A stretch of DNA of 64,000 nucleotides. Origin: Gordonia sp. SL306. Lineage in GTDB: Bacteria > Actinomycetota > Actinomycetes > Mycobacteriales > Mycobacteriaceae. The DNA is taken from the NCBI RefSeq assembly GCF_026625785.1, contig NZ_CP113063.1, positions 3,100,001 through 3,164,000 of the forward strand, in the 5' to 3' direction. The notes beneath the pieces are model-generated. The model had not been told where the DNA came from and did no database searches. It saw nothing but the letters and a program-made list of their open reading frames with translations. Position 1 is the first letter of the stretch, and each line of letters opens with the position of its first letter. Shown here piece by piece: positions 25,478 through 33,930 of this stretch. The translations under genes were made by a program, and so were the position numbers.

Positions 25478-26287
25478 TCAGCCGAGCGACTCGGCCGCCG
25501 CGGTGGCGGGTGGGAACAACGGTCCGCCACCGAAGGCCTCGCGATGCGAATCAGGTGTGGTCCCATCATTGTTGGCGAGGCCGTATCCGACGCCGAGTTC
25601 GGCCGTGACCAGAGTGTGGCCGTTGTGGTCGCCCAGATCGGGATCGCCTGCCAGGGCGTCGATCACGCGTCCCACGAACTCCGGGTCCTCGGCGCGTTGC
25701 AACGAGAATCCGGCGAACTCGTCGATCCCGAGGGAGAGTAGTAGTTCGGTCCGGATGAGACCCAGCCACAGCGAGACCGCGGTGACACCGGTACCGGAGA
25801 GCTCATGACCCATGTCGAACGACATCTTGTCGAGCCCCGATTTGCTCATGCCGTACAGGACCGAATGCAGATGACCGCGGGAACCGAAGGACGAGATCGA
25901 GGCGATCAGCCCGCTGCCGCGCGCGACCATCATCCGGGCGGCGTGAACAGACGCGACGTAGTGGGCACGCAATCCGACGTCGATGAGGGTGTCCCAGTCG
26001 TCGACCGGACGTTCCCAGAACCGGTCGGAGAAGCCGCCGAAGCCACGCGGTGCGGCCCAGGCGTTGTTGACGAGAAGGTCGAGTCCGTCGGTGTCGCGCT
26101 CGATGCGGGCGAACACCTCGGCAACCGCATCGTCGTCGGTGTGGTCGCAGGCCAGTGCGATGGTCCCGTCCGGCCCGGTCCCGTGACGTGACGTGACGTA
26201 GACGGTCCAGCCGGCGGCGACGAGCGCCGTGGCCACACCCTGTCCGACTCCGCGACTGCCTCCGGTGACCAGTGCGGTACGGCTCAT
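25478..26287 (-). CDS. Short-chain dehydrogenase/reductase
   Basis: A 269-residue classical-type SDR. The N-terminus has the cofactor motif TGGSRGVGQGVA, then LDLLVNNAW, a serine at ISSFGS and the catalytic YGMSK (Tyr and Lys). The protein is slightly longer than average because of an extended C-terminal part (TAELGVGYGLANNDG). The substrate is unknown. The ATG at 26287 overlaps the stop of the TetR gene by four bases (ATGA), so they form an operon. This SDR is inserted between the TetR homologue and the ppk2 remnant, which is not the arrangement in M. tuberculosis. Confidence 0.86.
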   Translation of the reverse strand: MSRTALVTGGSRGVGQGVATALVAAGWTVYVTSRHGTGPDGTIALACDHTDDDAVAEVFARIERDTDGLDLLVNNAWAAPRGFGGFSDRFWERPVDDWDTLIDVGLRAHYVASVHAARMMVARGSGLIASISSFGSRGHLHSVLYGMSKSGLDKMSFDMGHELSGTGVTAVSLWLGLIRTELLLSLGIDEFAGFSLQRAEDPEFVGRVIDALAGDPDLGDHNGHTLVTAELGVGYGLANNDGTTPDSHREAFGGGPLFPPATAAAESLG

Positions 26288-27081
26288 TCGGTGTCCTCGA
26301 TTCCGTCGTCGGTGATGGGTGGTTCCGGAAGGGGCGGAGGTGCGGCGACGAACGCCTCCCGGGAACCGTTGAACGCCGCGATGCCGACGATGGAGCTCCA
26401 CGACAGCATCGTCAGGTAGTCGATCAGGTCGCCCACCGGGATGGACCGTTCGGTCATCCACCAGTCGACCGCGCGCTGGATCGCGCCCACCAACGCGTTG
26501 GACCACACCTCGGCGCCCGAGATGTCGGCGTCGCGCTCGGTCATCCGCAGGACGAGAGCGGCGGTCATCAGCTGTGCGACCAGCTTCTCCGAGTCGGCGG
26601 TGGCCGCCGACGACGGCGGGCTGGTCAGCGCGAACTTGTACAGGTTCGGTTCGTCGGCGACCGCGTTCACGTAGACGCCGATGGCAGTGCGGGTCAGCGT
26701 GTACTCGTCGACATCGTCGGTGATCGCCTCGGTCAGGCGTGGCAGCAGCATCGTCTCGAAGAAGCGCACCGCGGTGGCGACACCGAGATCACTCTTGTCG
26801 GTGAAGTACCGGTAGAGAACGGTTTTGGACACACCGATATGTGCGGCGATCTCGTCCATCCCGACGTCGGCGCCGAGCGTGCGTACCGCGTCGATGGTGC
26901 CGTCGGTCAGTTCGGTCCGTCGTGCCGCCTTGTGCTTCTCCCAGCGTTGCCGCCGGCCGTCGGGTTTGGCGACGCCGTCGGTGACGGTGCTGATCAATGC
27001 CTGCTCGAGGCCCCGGGTCACGTTCGTGGCGGCGGCCACGGCGGCACGGGCTGCCGCGGCTGGGCTCGGGCGATTGGCCAT
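26284..27081 (-). CDS. TetR-family regulator, Rv0472c type
   Basis: A 265-residue TetR protein with an N-terminal extension of about 50 residues before the helix-turn-helix (VGMDEIAAHIGVSKTVLYRY), and a long helical C-terminal domain ending in a proline-rich tail (PPPLPEPP). The extended N-terminus and the divergent DUF445 gene match Rv0472c-Rv0473 of M. tuberculosis. The ATG at 27081 is preferred; the preceding GTG at 27084 also fits. The 40-base divergent gap contains TAGCTAG sequences resembling parts of the hbhA promoters and may be the operator. It probably controls its own operon with the SDR. Confidence 0.87.
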   Translation of the reverse strand: MANRPSPAAAARAAVAAATNVTRGLEQALISTVTDGVAKPDGRRQRWEKHKAARRTELTDGTIDAVRTLGADVGMDEIAAHIGVSKTVLYRYFTDKSDLGVATAVRFFETMLLPRLTEAITDDVDEYTLTRTAIGVYVNAVADEPNLYKFALTSPPSSAATADSEKLVAQLMTAALVLRMTERDADISGAEVWSNALVGAIQRAVDWWMTERSIPVGDLIDYLTMLSWSSIVGIAAFNGSREAFVAAPPPLPEPPITDDGIEDTE

Positions 27082-27121
27082 CACCTAGCTAGCGTAGTGG
27101 GTGGCGGGTAAAACTGGTCCA

Positions 27122-28474
27122 ATGCCGCCAACAGTCATTTCGGACGTATCCGGTGGGCCGGACCGTCCACCTGCGCAGGAGCCGCCGCAGTCATCTCTCG
27201 GCTTCGGTTCCGATGGTGCCGGCGACGCCGCGCGCCGTCGCGACTTGCGCAAGATGAAGGTGGTTGCCACCGGATTTCTGGTCTTCGCGGCAGTCGTGTA
27301 CCTCTTCACCCGCTATCTCGAACATCGTGACGGAGTGGACGTCGCCGCCTGGGTCGGCTATGTCCGGGCCGCTTCCGAGGCCGGCATGGTCGGCGCCCTC
27401 GCCGACTGGTTCGCGGTCACCGCGCTGTTCCGGCATCCGCTGGGATTGCCCATTCCGCACACTGCGCTGATCCGCAAGAAGAAGGACGACATCGGCGATC
27501 AGCTCGGGGGATTCATCGAAGAGAACTTCATGACCCCGGACGTGATCGAAGACCGTGCCACCAGCCTGGAACTGCCCCGGCGCCTGTCCACCTGGCTTGC
27601 CGACCCGGCCAACGCCCCGCGGGTGTCCGATGAGGCGGCGCGGATGATCTCGCTCGCTGCGGAAATGCTGCGCGACGAGGACGTCGAGAAGTTGATCATG
27701 TACGCGATCAAATGGGCAGGAGAGCCCGAATGGGCGCAGCCGCTCGGCCGGATTCTCGAGCAGCTCATCGCCGAGGATCGGCTCGAGCCGGTGTTCCAGC
27801 TGGCGTGCGACCGTGCCCACGAGTGGGCCCTGGGCAGCCAGGATCTGATCGACCGTGTCGTCGACCAGGATGTCGGGCCGTCGTGGAAACCCAAGTTCGT
27901 CAACGCCATGCTCGGCGACAAGATCTATCGCGAGCTCGTCGACTTCACCTACAAGGTGCGTACCGAGCCGGATCACCAGCTCCGCCGTTCGATGCATCAG
28001 TTCGTCGAACAGTTCGCCGACGACCTGCAACACGATCCGGAGATGATCGCTCGGTTCGAGGCGATCAAGCAGGAGCTGATCGGCCGCGACGAGGTCTCGG
28101 ATGCGGCCTCGACGGCCTGGAAGACAGGCAAGGCCGTCATCGAGCAGATGCTCACCGATCCCAACAGCACACTGCGGAACTCGTTGTCGGACGCGGTGAT
28201 CCAGCTGGCCACTCGAATCCGGGACGACCGTCCGCTGCAGGAGAAGATGAACGGCTGGGTGGCGCGGGCGGCCCGCCACGTCGCGGTCAACTACTCGCAG
28301 GAGATCATCTCGGTGATCACCGAGACGGTCCGCGGATGGGACGCCGACGAGACAAGTCGCAAGATCGAACTCCAGGTCGGCCGCGATCTCCAGTTCATCC
28401 GCATCAACGGGACGGTCGTCGGGGCCTTGGCAGGCCTCGCGATCTACACGGTGTCCGTGCTGATCTTCGGTTAG
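27122..28474 (+). CDS. DUF445 family membrane protein, Rv0473 type
   Basis: A 450-residue DUF445 protein of unknown molecular function. A proline-rich, charged N-terminus precedes one transmembrane segment (VVATGFLVFAAVVYLFTRY, about residues 44-62) and a family-typical segment with GMVGALADWFAVTALFRHP and IPHTALIRKKKDDIGDQLG (about 85-125). A long helical soluble part follows and a second hydrophobic segment ends the protein (GLAIYTVSVLIFG). It corresponds to Rv0473 by position and type. The ATG at 27122 is used; a GTG 21 bases upstream is possible. The following XRE-hbhA operon starts from a promoter that begins nine bases after this stop codon. Confidence 0.86.
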   Translation: MPPTVISDVSGGPDRPPAQEPPQSSLGFGSDGAGDAARRRDLRKMKVVATGFLVFAAVVYLFTRYLEHRDGVDVAAWVGYVRAASEAGMVGALADWFAVTALFRHPLGLPIPHTALIRKKKDDIGDQLGGFIEENFMTPDVIEDRATSLELPRRLSTWLADPANAPRVSDEAARMISLAAEMLRDEDVEKLIMYAIKWAGEPEWAQPLGRILEQLIAEDRLEPVFQLACDRAHEWALGSQDLIDRVVDQDVGPSWKPKFVNAMLGDKIYRELVDFTYKVRTEPDHQLRRSMHQFVEQFADDLQHDPEMIARFEAIKQELIGRDEVSDAASTAWKTGKAVIEQMLTDPNSTLRNSLSDAVIQLATRIRDDRPLQEKMNGWVARAARHVAVNYSQEIISVITETVRGWDADETSRKIELQVGRDLQFIRINGTVVGALAGLAIYTVSVLIFG

Positions 28475-28482
28475 CACTCTGC

Positions 28483-28511
28483 TTGCACTAGCTAGCACAC
28501 CCGAAGATACT
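28483..28511 (+). promoter_or_regulatory. Promoter of the XRE-hbhA operon
   Basis: TTGCAC (28483-28488) and GATACT (28506-28511) are 17 bases apart; the spacer contains GCTAGCA. The element shares TGCTTGCA, GCTAGCA and GATACTGG with the promoter at 21193-21220. Confidence 0.6.
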
Positions 28512-28562
28512 GGTGGCAGGAACCGGGGCGAGCGGAGCGACGGGGAATGTAACGGGAGTGTG

Positions 28563-29033
28563 ATGACGGCGCACGAGAACGACCTGCCCGAGCCGGCCGG
28601 AGGCGAGAAGCCATCGGCCGACGACGACAGTTCGACGGGCCCGGTGGAAACTGTCGAGGCCGTGGCCACTGCCGCCCAGGATGCGGTGGCGACAGCCGCC
28701 CAGGACATCGGCGGTTTCATCCGCGCACAACGGGTCGCGGCCGAGGTGTCGCTCCGGCAGCTGGCCGAACGTGCCGGCGTCAGCAATCCGTACCTGAGCC
28801 AGATCGAGCGGGGACTCCGCAAGCCGTCGGCCGACGTCCTCGCCCAGATCGCGAAGGGCCTGCGACTGTCCGCCGAGGTTCTCTACGTGCGTGCCGGAAT
28901 TCTCGAGGAGCGTCCGGCCGGGCCGGTTCGCGATGCATTGCTCGCCGATGACTCGATCAGCGAACGCCAGAAACAGATGCTGCTCGAGATCTATGAGTCG
29001 TTCCGAAGAGAGAACACCGACGCCAAGGAGTGA
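28563..29033 (+). CDS. XRE-family regulator upstream of hbhA, Rv0474 type
   Basis: A 156-residue DNA-binding protein. The N-terminal 45 residues are acidic and low-complexity (ATAAQDAVATAAQD); the XRE helix-turn-helix spans about residues 50-105 (VSLRQLAERAGVSNPYLSQI, then ERGLRKPSADVLAQIAKGL). The C-terminus is short and helical. Gene order matches Rv0474, immediately upstream of hbhA in M. tuberculosis, where the two are co-transcribed. Here the hbhA start lies six bases after this stop codon. Regulation of its own promoter and of the similar promoter in front of hbhA copy 1 is a reasonable prediction. Confidence 0.87.
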   Translation: MTAHENDLPEPAGGEKPSADDDSSTGPVETVEAVATAAQDAVATAAQDIGGFIRAQRVAAEVSLRQLAERAGVSNPYLSQIERGLRKPSADVLAQIAKGLRLSAEVLYVRAGILEERPAGPVRDALLADDSISERQKQMLLEIYESFRRENTDAKE

Positions 29034-29038
29034 AGCCA

Positions 29039-29893
29039 ATGCCGGAGAACCCGATGAACACCGTGATCGAGCAGGTGACCGCCCTGCTCACCGACCTCCG
29101 CGAGCGCAGCGAGGCCGCCGGTGACGAAGCGCAGAAGCGACTCGGTGACGCCCAGAGCAAGGCGCAGGCACGGGTCGACGAGACGCGGGATTCGGCTCTG
29201 GCACTGTTCGAGGAGGCGAGGACCAAACTGTCCTCGCTCCCGGTGGAACTCCCCACCGAGATCGAGGACCTGCGCACCCGGTTCACCCCTGAGGAGCTCC
29301 GCAAGGTTGCCGAGGCCTACCTGGCCGTCGCGGCCGGTCTGCTCACCGCACTGTCCGAACGTGGCGAAGAGGTGGTGGAGCGACTCAAGGCCCAACCGCT
29401 CGTCGAAGAGAACCTGCCCAAGTTGGAGAAGGTCTACAACGACGCCGTGGGTCTCACCGAGGATGCCCTCGGCAGCATCTCGGGCCAGACTCGCGCGGTC
29501 GGAGAACGGGCCGCTGCCCTTGCCGGCCTGACCGGTGGGAAGGCGGACGAGGTGGTACTCGAGCCGTCGACGAGGTCGCCCGCGAAGAAGACACCCGCCA
29601 AGAAGGCGCCCGCCAAGAAGGCTCCGGTGAAGACCGCGGCGAAAAAAGCCCCGGCGAAAAAGGCTCCGGCGAAAAAGGCTCCGGCAGCGAAGAAGGCTCC
29701 GGCGAAGACCGCGGCCAAGAAGGCTCCCGCAAGAAAGGCCCCGGCAGCGAAGAAGGCACCCGCGAAGGCGCCGGCGAAGAAGGCGACCGCCGCGAAGGTG
29801 CCCGCGAAGAAGGCCGCAGCGAAGAAATCCCCGGCCACGAAGGCCACGGCGAAGAAGGTGCCTGCCGAGAAGTCCGCTGCAAAGAAGGCCTGA
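29039..29893 (+). CDS. hbhA: Heparin-binding hemagglutinin-like protein, copy 2
   Basis: A 284-residue HbhA-type protein in the position of Rv0475. The coiled-coil half (residues 1-170) has EELRKVAEAYLAVAAG, LSERGEEVVERLKAQP and SGQTRAVGERAAALAG. The C-terminal 105 residues are a long Lys/Ala/Pro tail, about three times that of copy 1, made of irregular KKAPA, KKAPAK and KTAAKKAP units. In M. tuberculosis the tail binds sulfated glycans and is methylated; that is family knowledge. The ATG at 29039 is taken; a GTG at 29030 would overlap the upstream stop. The tail's codons form an imperfect DNA repeat, prone to length change. Confidence 0.87.
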   Translation: MPENPMNTVIEQVTALLTDLRERSEAAGDEAQKRLGDAQSKAQARVDETRDSALALFEEARTKLSSLPVELPTEIEDLRTRFTPEELRKVAEAYLAVAAGLLTALSERGEEVVERLKAQPLVEENLPKLEKVYNDAVGLTEDALGSISGQTRAVGERAAALAGLTGGKADEVVLEPSTRSPAKKTPAKKAPAKKAPVKTAAKKAPAKKAPAKKAPAAKKAPAKTAAKKAPARKAPAAKKAPAKAPAKKATAAKVPAKKAAAKKSPATKATAKKVPAEKSAAKKA

Positions 29894-29940
29894 CGGGTTC
29901 GTCCGAATCGCGAACCGCGGGACATGTCTAAAGTGGGGGC

Positions 29941-30255
29941 GTGGACCTTCTGAGTGTGATGGCCTACGGGCAAAACCTGATCCTGCTGGCCTTGACCGTG
30001 ATCGCCGGCGTCGCGTCGGCGGTGGCGCTGGTGCATGCGGCTCTCCAACGGTCCGATGCGTTTCCTGCCGTCGACCGGCAGAGCAAGGTCATCTGGGTGG
30101 CGATTCTCGCGGCCGCGACCTTGTTCATCTGGCTGTTCGGTGCGGTGAACTTCCTCGGCCTGATCGGTGTGGTGGCCATGCTCGTCTATCTCGTCGACGT
30201 GCGGCCGCGCGTCGACGACATCCAGGGCAAGCGGTGGTTCAGCAAGAAGGCGTGA
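29941..30255 (+). CDS. DUF2516 small membrane protein, Rv0476 type
   Basis: A 104-residue protein with two or three hydrophobic segments (LILLALTVIAGVASAVALVH; VIWVAILAAATLFIWLFGAV; LIGVVAMLVYLVDV) and a short charged C-terminus (QGKRWFSKKA). It belongs to DUF2516 and follows hbhA as Rv0476 does in M. tuberculosis. Function unknown; it may help anchor or organise the HbhA product at the membrane, which is inference from conserved order only. The start is the GTG at 29941. Confidence 0.82.
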   Translation: MDLLSVMAYGQNLILLALTVIAGVASAVALVHAALQRSDAFPAVDRQSKVIWVAILAAATLFIWLFGAVNFLGLIGVVAMLVYLVDVRPRVDDIQGKRWFSKKA

Positions 30256-30322
30256 CCGATCCCTCCGGGCAACTCGCGGCCGGTCGTTAGGGTCATCGGT
30301 CGCGACTGAATACACTGGCGAA

Positions 30323-31165
30323 ATGGCCGAGTATCGGATCAACGACCTGGCTCAGGCGTCCGGGGTCAGCGTGCGCAACATCCGCGTCTACCAAGACCGC
30401 GGGTTGCTGCCTGCCCCGGCAATCCGTGGGCGCACCGGGTGGTACTCCGACGAACACCTCGTCCGGCTGAACCTCATCTCCCGCATGCTCGAACGCGGCT
30501 ACACCTTCGCCACCATCAGTGAACTCCTGCATGCGGCCCATTACGGGATGCGTGTGGAGCAGATCTTGCGCGGTACCCCGAAGGGTGGCCGGTTCCGCAA
30601 CTTCAAGCGTGCGGCGACCATCACCATCACCGAGCTCCGCAAGACGCTGAATGCGACCGACCGGTCGATCGCGCTGAGCCAGAAGCTCGGACTGCTCGCC
30701 AAGGACGGCGCACACTATGCGATCCGCAATCCCGAGCTCCTCGAAGGCGCGGAGACCCTGGTCAAGGCAGGTGTGGACATCGACGTCCTGCTCGACCGCT
30801 GGGTTCGCGTCCAGGACGATCTCGAGGACGTCGCGAAGAGCTTCGTCTCGATCATCACCGACAAGTACTTCGACGAGAACCTGCCGGACCTGGGCGAAGA
30901 GCAGGTCAGCAAGATGGCCGAACTGATCCAGACCGTGCGGCCGATGGCCCACGAGATCGTCGAGTCGACCTTCCGGCAGGCGCTCGACAAGCAGATCTCC
31001 GTGGCGATCGGCGAGGCCAGCACCTATTTCGATGCCTCGACGGACGAGGATCCGGCAGCGCCGGAAACCGGGGCCGGAGTCACCGGGCGCGGCGAGGATG
31101 CCGACACTGTGGACGTCGGTGAACACACCGACGGGGCACGGACCGTGGCCGATCGCACGGACTGA
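30323..31165 (+). CDS. MerR-family transcriptional regulator
   Basis: A 280-residue MerR-type protein. The winged helix-turn-helix is at residues 1-70 (YRINDLAQASGVSVRNIRVY and QDRGLLPAPAIRGRTGWYS), followed by a long helical region and an acidic, low-complexity C-terminus (DTVDVGEHTDG). It is about twice the length of metal-sensing MerR proteins and has no conserved cysteine pair, so it more likely belongs to the larger actinobacterial group with an unknown effector. The TACACT sequence 13 bases before the ATG could be a -10 box, giving a nearly leaderless mRNA. The next gene is 24 bases downstream on the same strand. Confidence 0.84.
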   Translation: MAEYRINDLAQASGVSVRNIRVYQDRGLLPAPAIRGRTGWYSDEHLVRLNLISRMLERGYTFATISELLHAAHYGMRVEQILRGTPKGGRFRNFKRAATITITELRKTLNATDRSIALSQKLGLLAKDGAHYAIRNPELLEGAETLVKAGVDIDVLLDRWVRVQDDLEDVAKSFVSIITDKYFDENLPDLGEEQVSKMAELIQTVRPMAHEIVESTFRQALDKQISVAIGEASTYFDASTDEDPAAPETGAGVTGRGEDADTVDVGEHTDGARTVADRTD

Positions 31166-31189
31166 CTGCGGCGGCCCGAGGGGGAGATG

Positions 31190-32266
31190 ATGAACAAACG
31201 ATCACTGGCGATCACGACAGCAGCGGTGGTGGCCGCGGGGGCCGGCGCGATCGCAGTCGGCATCGGAACGATCTTCGCGGGCCTGGCCCGGGACGCTTTC
31301 CGTGCCGAACGGGCTGTCGATGACGGTCCCGACGATCTGCTCGCGGTGCCCACCGTGGAGCCGGAGCGCATCCCGGTCGAGGCGGTCGGCGGTGCCCGTC
31401 TGAACGTCGAGCGTTACGCGCCTGCGGAGGCAGGCGACGGTGACATCGTCGTGATGGTGCATGGCTGGACCTGCAACATCGCCTACTGGTACCCGCAGAT
31501 CAACCACCTGGCCCGTACGCATGACGTGGTCGCCTACGACCAGCGCGGGCACGGCACGAGTCAACTCGGTCGCACCCGGCCGACCATCGCGATGCTGGGG
31601 CAGGACCTCGACGCCGTGTTGTCGGCGGCGGTTCCCGAGGGCCGCCGTGCGATCCTCGTCGGACACAGCATGGGCGGTATGACGATCATGTCGTGGGCCG
31701 CGCAGTACCCGGAGAAGGTGGGCTCGCTGGTCTCGGGCGTCGCGCTGACCTCCACCGCGGCGAAGGCCGTGATGCAGAACCATCTGCTGATCCCGGTCGA
31801 TCTCCCGCGGTACACCAAGCCTTTCGAGAGCGCCGTCAGCAAACTGTTCACCTCGACACCGATGCCGATCCCGCGCACTCCCTACGGTTCGCGGTTCTCC
31901 CACTACATCGCGCTCGGCCCCAACGCTCGCAAGGCCCACGTCGATTTCGTGGACGAGATGATCGCAGGCTGCCCGCCCCGGTCACGGGCCGGCTGGGGTT
32001 CGGCGATGGGCAAGCTCGATGTGACCGCGGGACTCGACGCGCTCACCGTGCCGACCACCGTGGTCGTCGGCACAGATGACCGGTTGACCCCGCCGGTACA
32101 CGCCGAGCAGATGGCCGAGGTGTTGCGGCGCAACGGAAGTCTCCGCGAACTGATCGTCCTGGACGGCGTCGGGCACATGTCGAGCATCGAGGCCGACGTG
32201 CGCTTCAACGAGATCCTCGACGACATCGTCGCGGAGTCGGCGCGGGCCTCGAGTCCGGTGAGCTGA
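31190..32266 (+). CDS. Alpha/beta hydrolase with an N-terminal membrane/signal segment
   Basis: A 358-residue alpha/beta hydrolase. An N-terminal hydrophobic stretch (about residues 6-30) suggests a membrane anchor or signal peptide. The nucleophile elbow GHSMGGMTIMSW gives the catalytic serine; the oxyanion-side motif MVHGWTCNIAYWYPQI, the acid DDRLTPP and the histidine DGVGHMSSIE complete the expected triad. The family includes lipases, esterases and epoxide or haloalkane hydrolases; the broad HGWT motif favours an esterase. The ATG at 31190 is chosen over one three bases upstream because of spacing to the GGGGGAG site. It is convergent with murB, nine bases apart. Confidence 0.86.
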   Translation: MNKRSLAITTAAVVAAGAGAIAVGIGTIFAGLARDAFRAERAVDDGPDDLLAVPTVEPERIPVEAVGGARLNVERYAPAEAGDGDIVVMVHGWTCNIAYWYPQINHLARTHDVVAYDQRGHGTSQLGRTRPTIAMLGQDLDAVLSAAVPEGRRAILVGHSMGGMTIMSWAAQYPEKVGSLVSGVALTSTAAKAVMQNHLLIPVDLPRYTKPFESAVSKLFTSTPMPIPRTPYGSRFSHYIALGPNARKAHVDFVDEMIAGCPPRSRAGWGSAMGKLDVTAGLDALTVPTTVVVGTDDRLTPPVHAEQMAEVLRRNGSLRELIVLDGVGHMSSIEADVRFNEILDDIVAESARASSPVS

Positions 32267-32275
32267 CCGCCCGCG

Positions 32276-33374
32276 TCAGATCGAACAGTTCACCAGGACG
32301 GGTTCGGGGTGCAGTGTCACGCCGAACGCCTCCTGCACCCCGGTTCGGACGTCCCGGGCGAGGTCGAGCAACTCGTCGGTGGTCGCGTCGCCGCGATTGG
32401 TCAGCGCGAGAGTGTGTTTGGTGGACAGTCGGACCGGGGACGACGGGCCGGGATATCCGCGCGCATAGCCGGCACGTTCGATGAGCCACCCGGCCGACAG
32501 CTTCACGCCGTCGTCGGCCGGATAGGTGGGGACGGTGATGTCGCGCCCGACGCGGCGGTGGATCTGTTCCAGGACGTCGGCTGCGCCCGTAGCGAGAATC
32601 GGGTTGGTGAAGAACGATCCCGCACTCCACGTGTCGTGGTCGTCCGGGTCGAGGACCATGCCCTTGCCACGTCGCAGGGCGAGTACCTGTTCGCGGACGT
32701 CGCTCGCGTCCGCACGTTCCCCGGCTTCGATGCCGAGCGCCGCCGAGAGCTCGCGGTAGCGCAGTGGCTGGCTGGCTGACCCGATCGTCGTTGAGCCAGA
32801 AGGAGACCGCCACGACGACGTGGTCGTCGCGGTGCTTGAGACTGCTCGTGCGGTACCCCAATCCGAGTTCCGTCGGCGCCACCCACCGCAGTTTGGCCGC
32901 CCGCCGATCGAGGACCTGCACGCTGCGCAACAGATCGGCGACCTCGACTCCGTACGCACCGACGTTCTGCACCGGTGTGGCGCCCGCGGCACCCGGAATG
33001 CCCGAAAGGCATTCCAGCCCACCGAAGCCCTCTCCGATCGTGGTGGCGACGAGGGTGTCCCAGTCGACGCCGGCATCGGCGGTGACATGCGCACGGCCCG
33101 ATTCCCGGCCGGAGCCGAACTCGATGCGAGAACTCTGGATGAGGATGGCGGTGCCGTCGAAACCGTCGTCGGAGATCACCAGATTCGAGCCGCCGCCGAC
33201 GAGCAGGGTACGTTCGGCGCTGCCGTCGAGGGCGGTGATCTCGTCGACCAGGCTGCGGGTGTCGGGGCATCGCACCACGGCGCGCGCGGGGCCACCGAGT
33301 CGCAGCGTGGTGAGCTCGGCGAGACGGGTTCCCTGAGCTGCCGGCGCGGGTCGGTTCACCCCTGAATCGGTCAC
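32276..33374 (-). pseudogene. murB: murB (UDP-N-acetylenolpyruvoylglucosamine reductase) with a frameshift
   Basis: MurB reduces UDP-GlcNAc-enolpyruvate to UDP-MurNAc, an essential peptidoglycan step. The first part from GTG 33374 has [22 protein letters not shown] and [20 protein letters not shown], then [13 protein letters not shown]. The frame then changes, and the rest is encoded one frame over: [31 protein letters not shown]-type sequence, [18 protein letters not shown] and [13 protein letters not shown] to the stop at 32276. At the junction the tetranucleotide TGGC occurs three times (32765-32776); two copies would restore one frame and give 364 residues, close to M. tuberculosis MurB (369). 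As the gene is essential and no other murB is present here, a sequencing error or a lineage with a second copy are both plausible. Confidence 0.88.
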
Positions 33375-33420
33375 CCGAGTAACCGTAGCGGCATTTCGGT
33401 GGTCCGGTACTCTCCCCCTC

Positions 33421-33915
33421 ATGGCCAGCAAGATGGAGCACGCGGTGTCCTACCCGTTCGGAGTACGGCGGCTCTGGGAAGTCCTCTCGACCGAACAGTA
33501 CTGGCGCGATCTGCTCGAGGCGATCAACTCGAGCCACGGCAAGCTCGAGTCGTTCGAGTTCGCCGACGACACGATCACGGTCACCATGCAGCAGGGTGTG
33601 CCCGAGGAGAAGCTGCCGTCCATCGTCACCAAGGTCCGACCGGGCGATCTGGAGATCCCGCGCCGCAGCACCTTCACCCTCGCCGGCGATCAGATCACCG
33701 GCGAGATCACCGCCACGGTTGCCGGCGCGCCTGCCAAGGTCGACGGAACCCTGGTGGCCAGTGGCGACCCGGCGTCGGCGACATATCAGGCCGACGTCGA
33801 GGTCAGTGTCCCGTTCGTCGGCGGCAAAATCGAGAAGGCCATCATCGACCAGCTCATCGAGCTCCTCGATTCCGAGCGTGAGCAGACGGTGACTTGGGAA
33901 GCAACGAATCGGTAA
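33421..33915 (+). CDS. DUF2505 family protein, copy 1 (Rv0481c type)
   Basis: A 164-residue protein of the DUF2505 group within the START/SRPBCC-like lipid-binding superfamily. It begins SKMEHAVSYPFGVRRLWEVL, with a predicted helix-grip fold, and ends with a helical region (GGKIEKAIIDQLIELLDSE). Function unknown; the fold suggests a hydrophobic ligand. The divergent murB gene matches the Rv0481c-Rv0482 order of M. tuberculosis. A second DUF2505 gene follows after 15 bases on the same strand, indicating a tandem duplication and one operon. Confidence 0.84.
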   Translation: MASKMEHAVSYPFGVRRLWEVLSTEQYWRDLLEAINSSHGKLESFEFADDTITVTMQQGVPEEKLPSIVTKVRPGDLEIPRRSTFTLAGDQITGEITATVAGAPAKVDGTLVASGDPASATYQADVEVSVPFVGGKIEKAIIDQLIELLDSEREQTVTWEATNR

Positions 33916-33930
33916 CGTAGCCTGGTCGCC

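Noticed and set aside
28471-28500. CIRCE (HrcA) element at the XRE-hbhA promoter
   Set aside because: TTAGCACTC resembles one half of CIRCE, but the matching GAGTGCTAA half is missing.
29560-29890. Non-coding minisatellite
   Set aside because: The repetitive DNA encodes the Lys/Ala/Pro tail of the HbhA protein in one open frame with the same codon bias as its coil region.
32205-33431. murB read as two separate genes
   Set aside because: Each half carries only part of MurB and the two join at a short repeat; a single disrupted gene explains everything.
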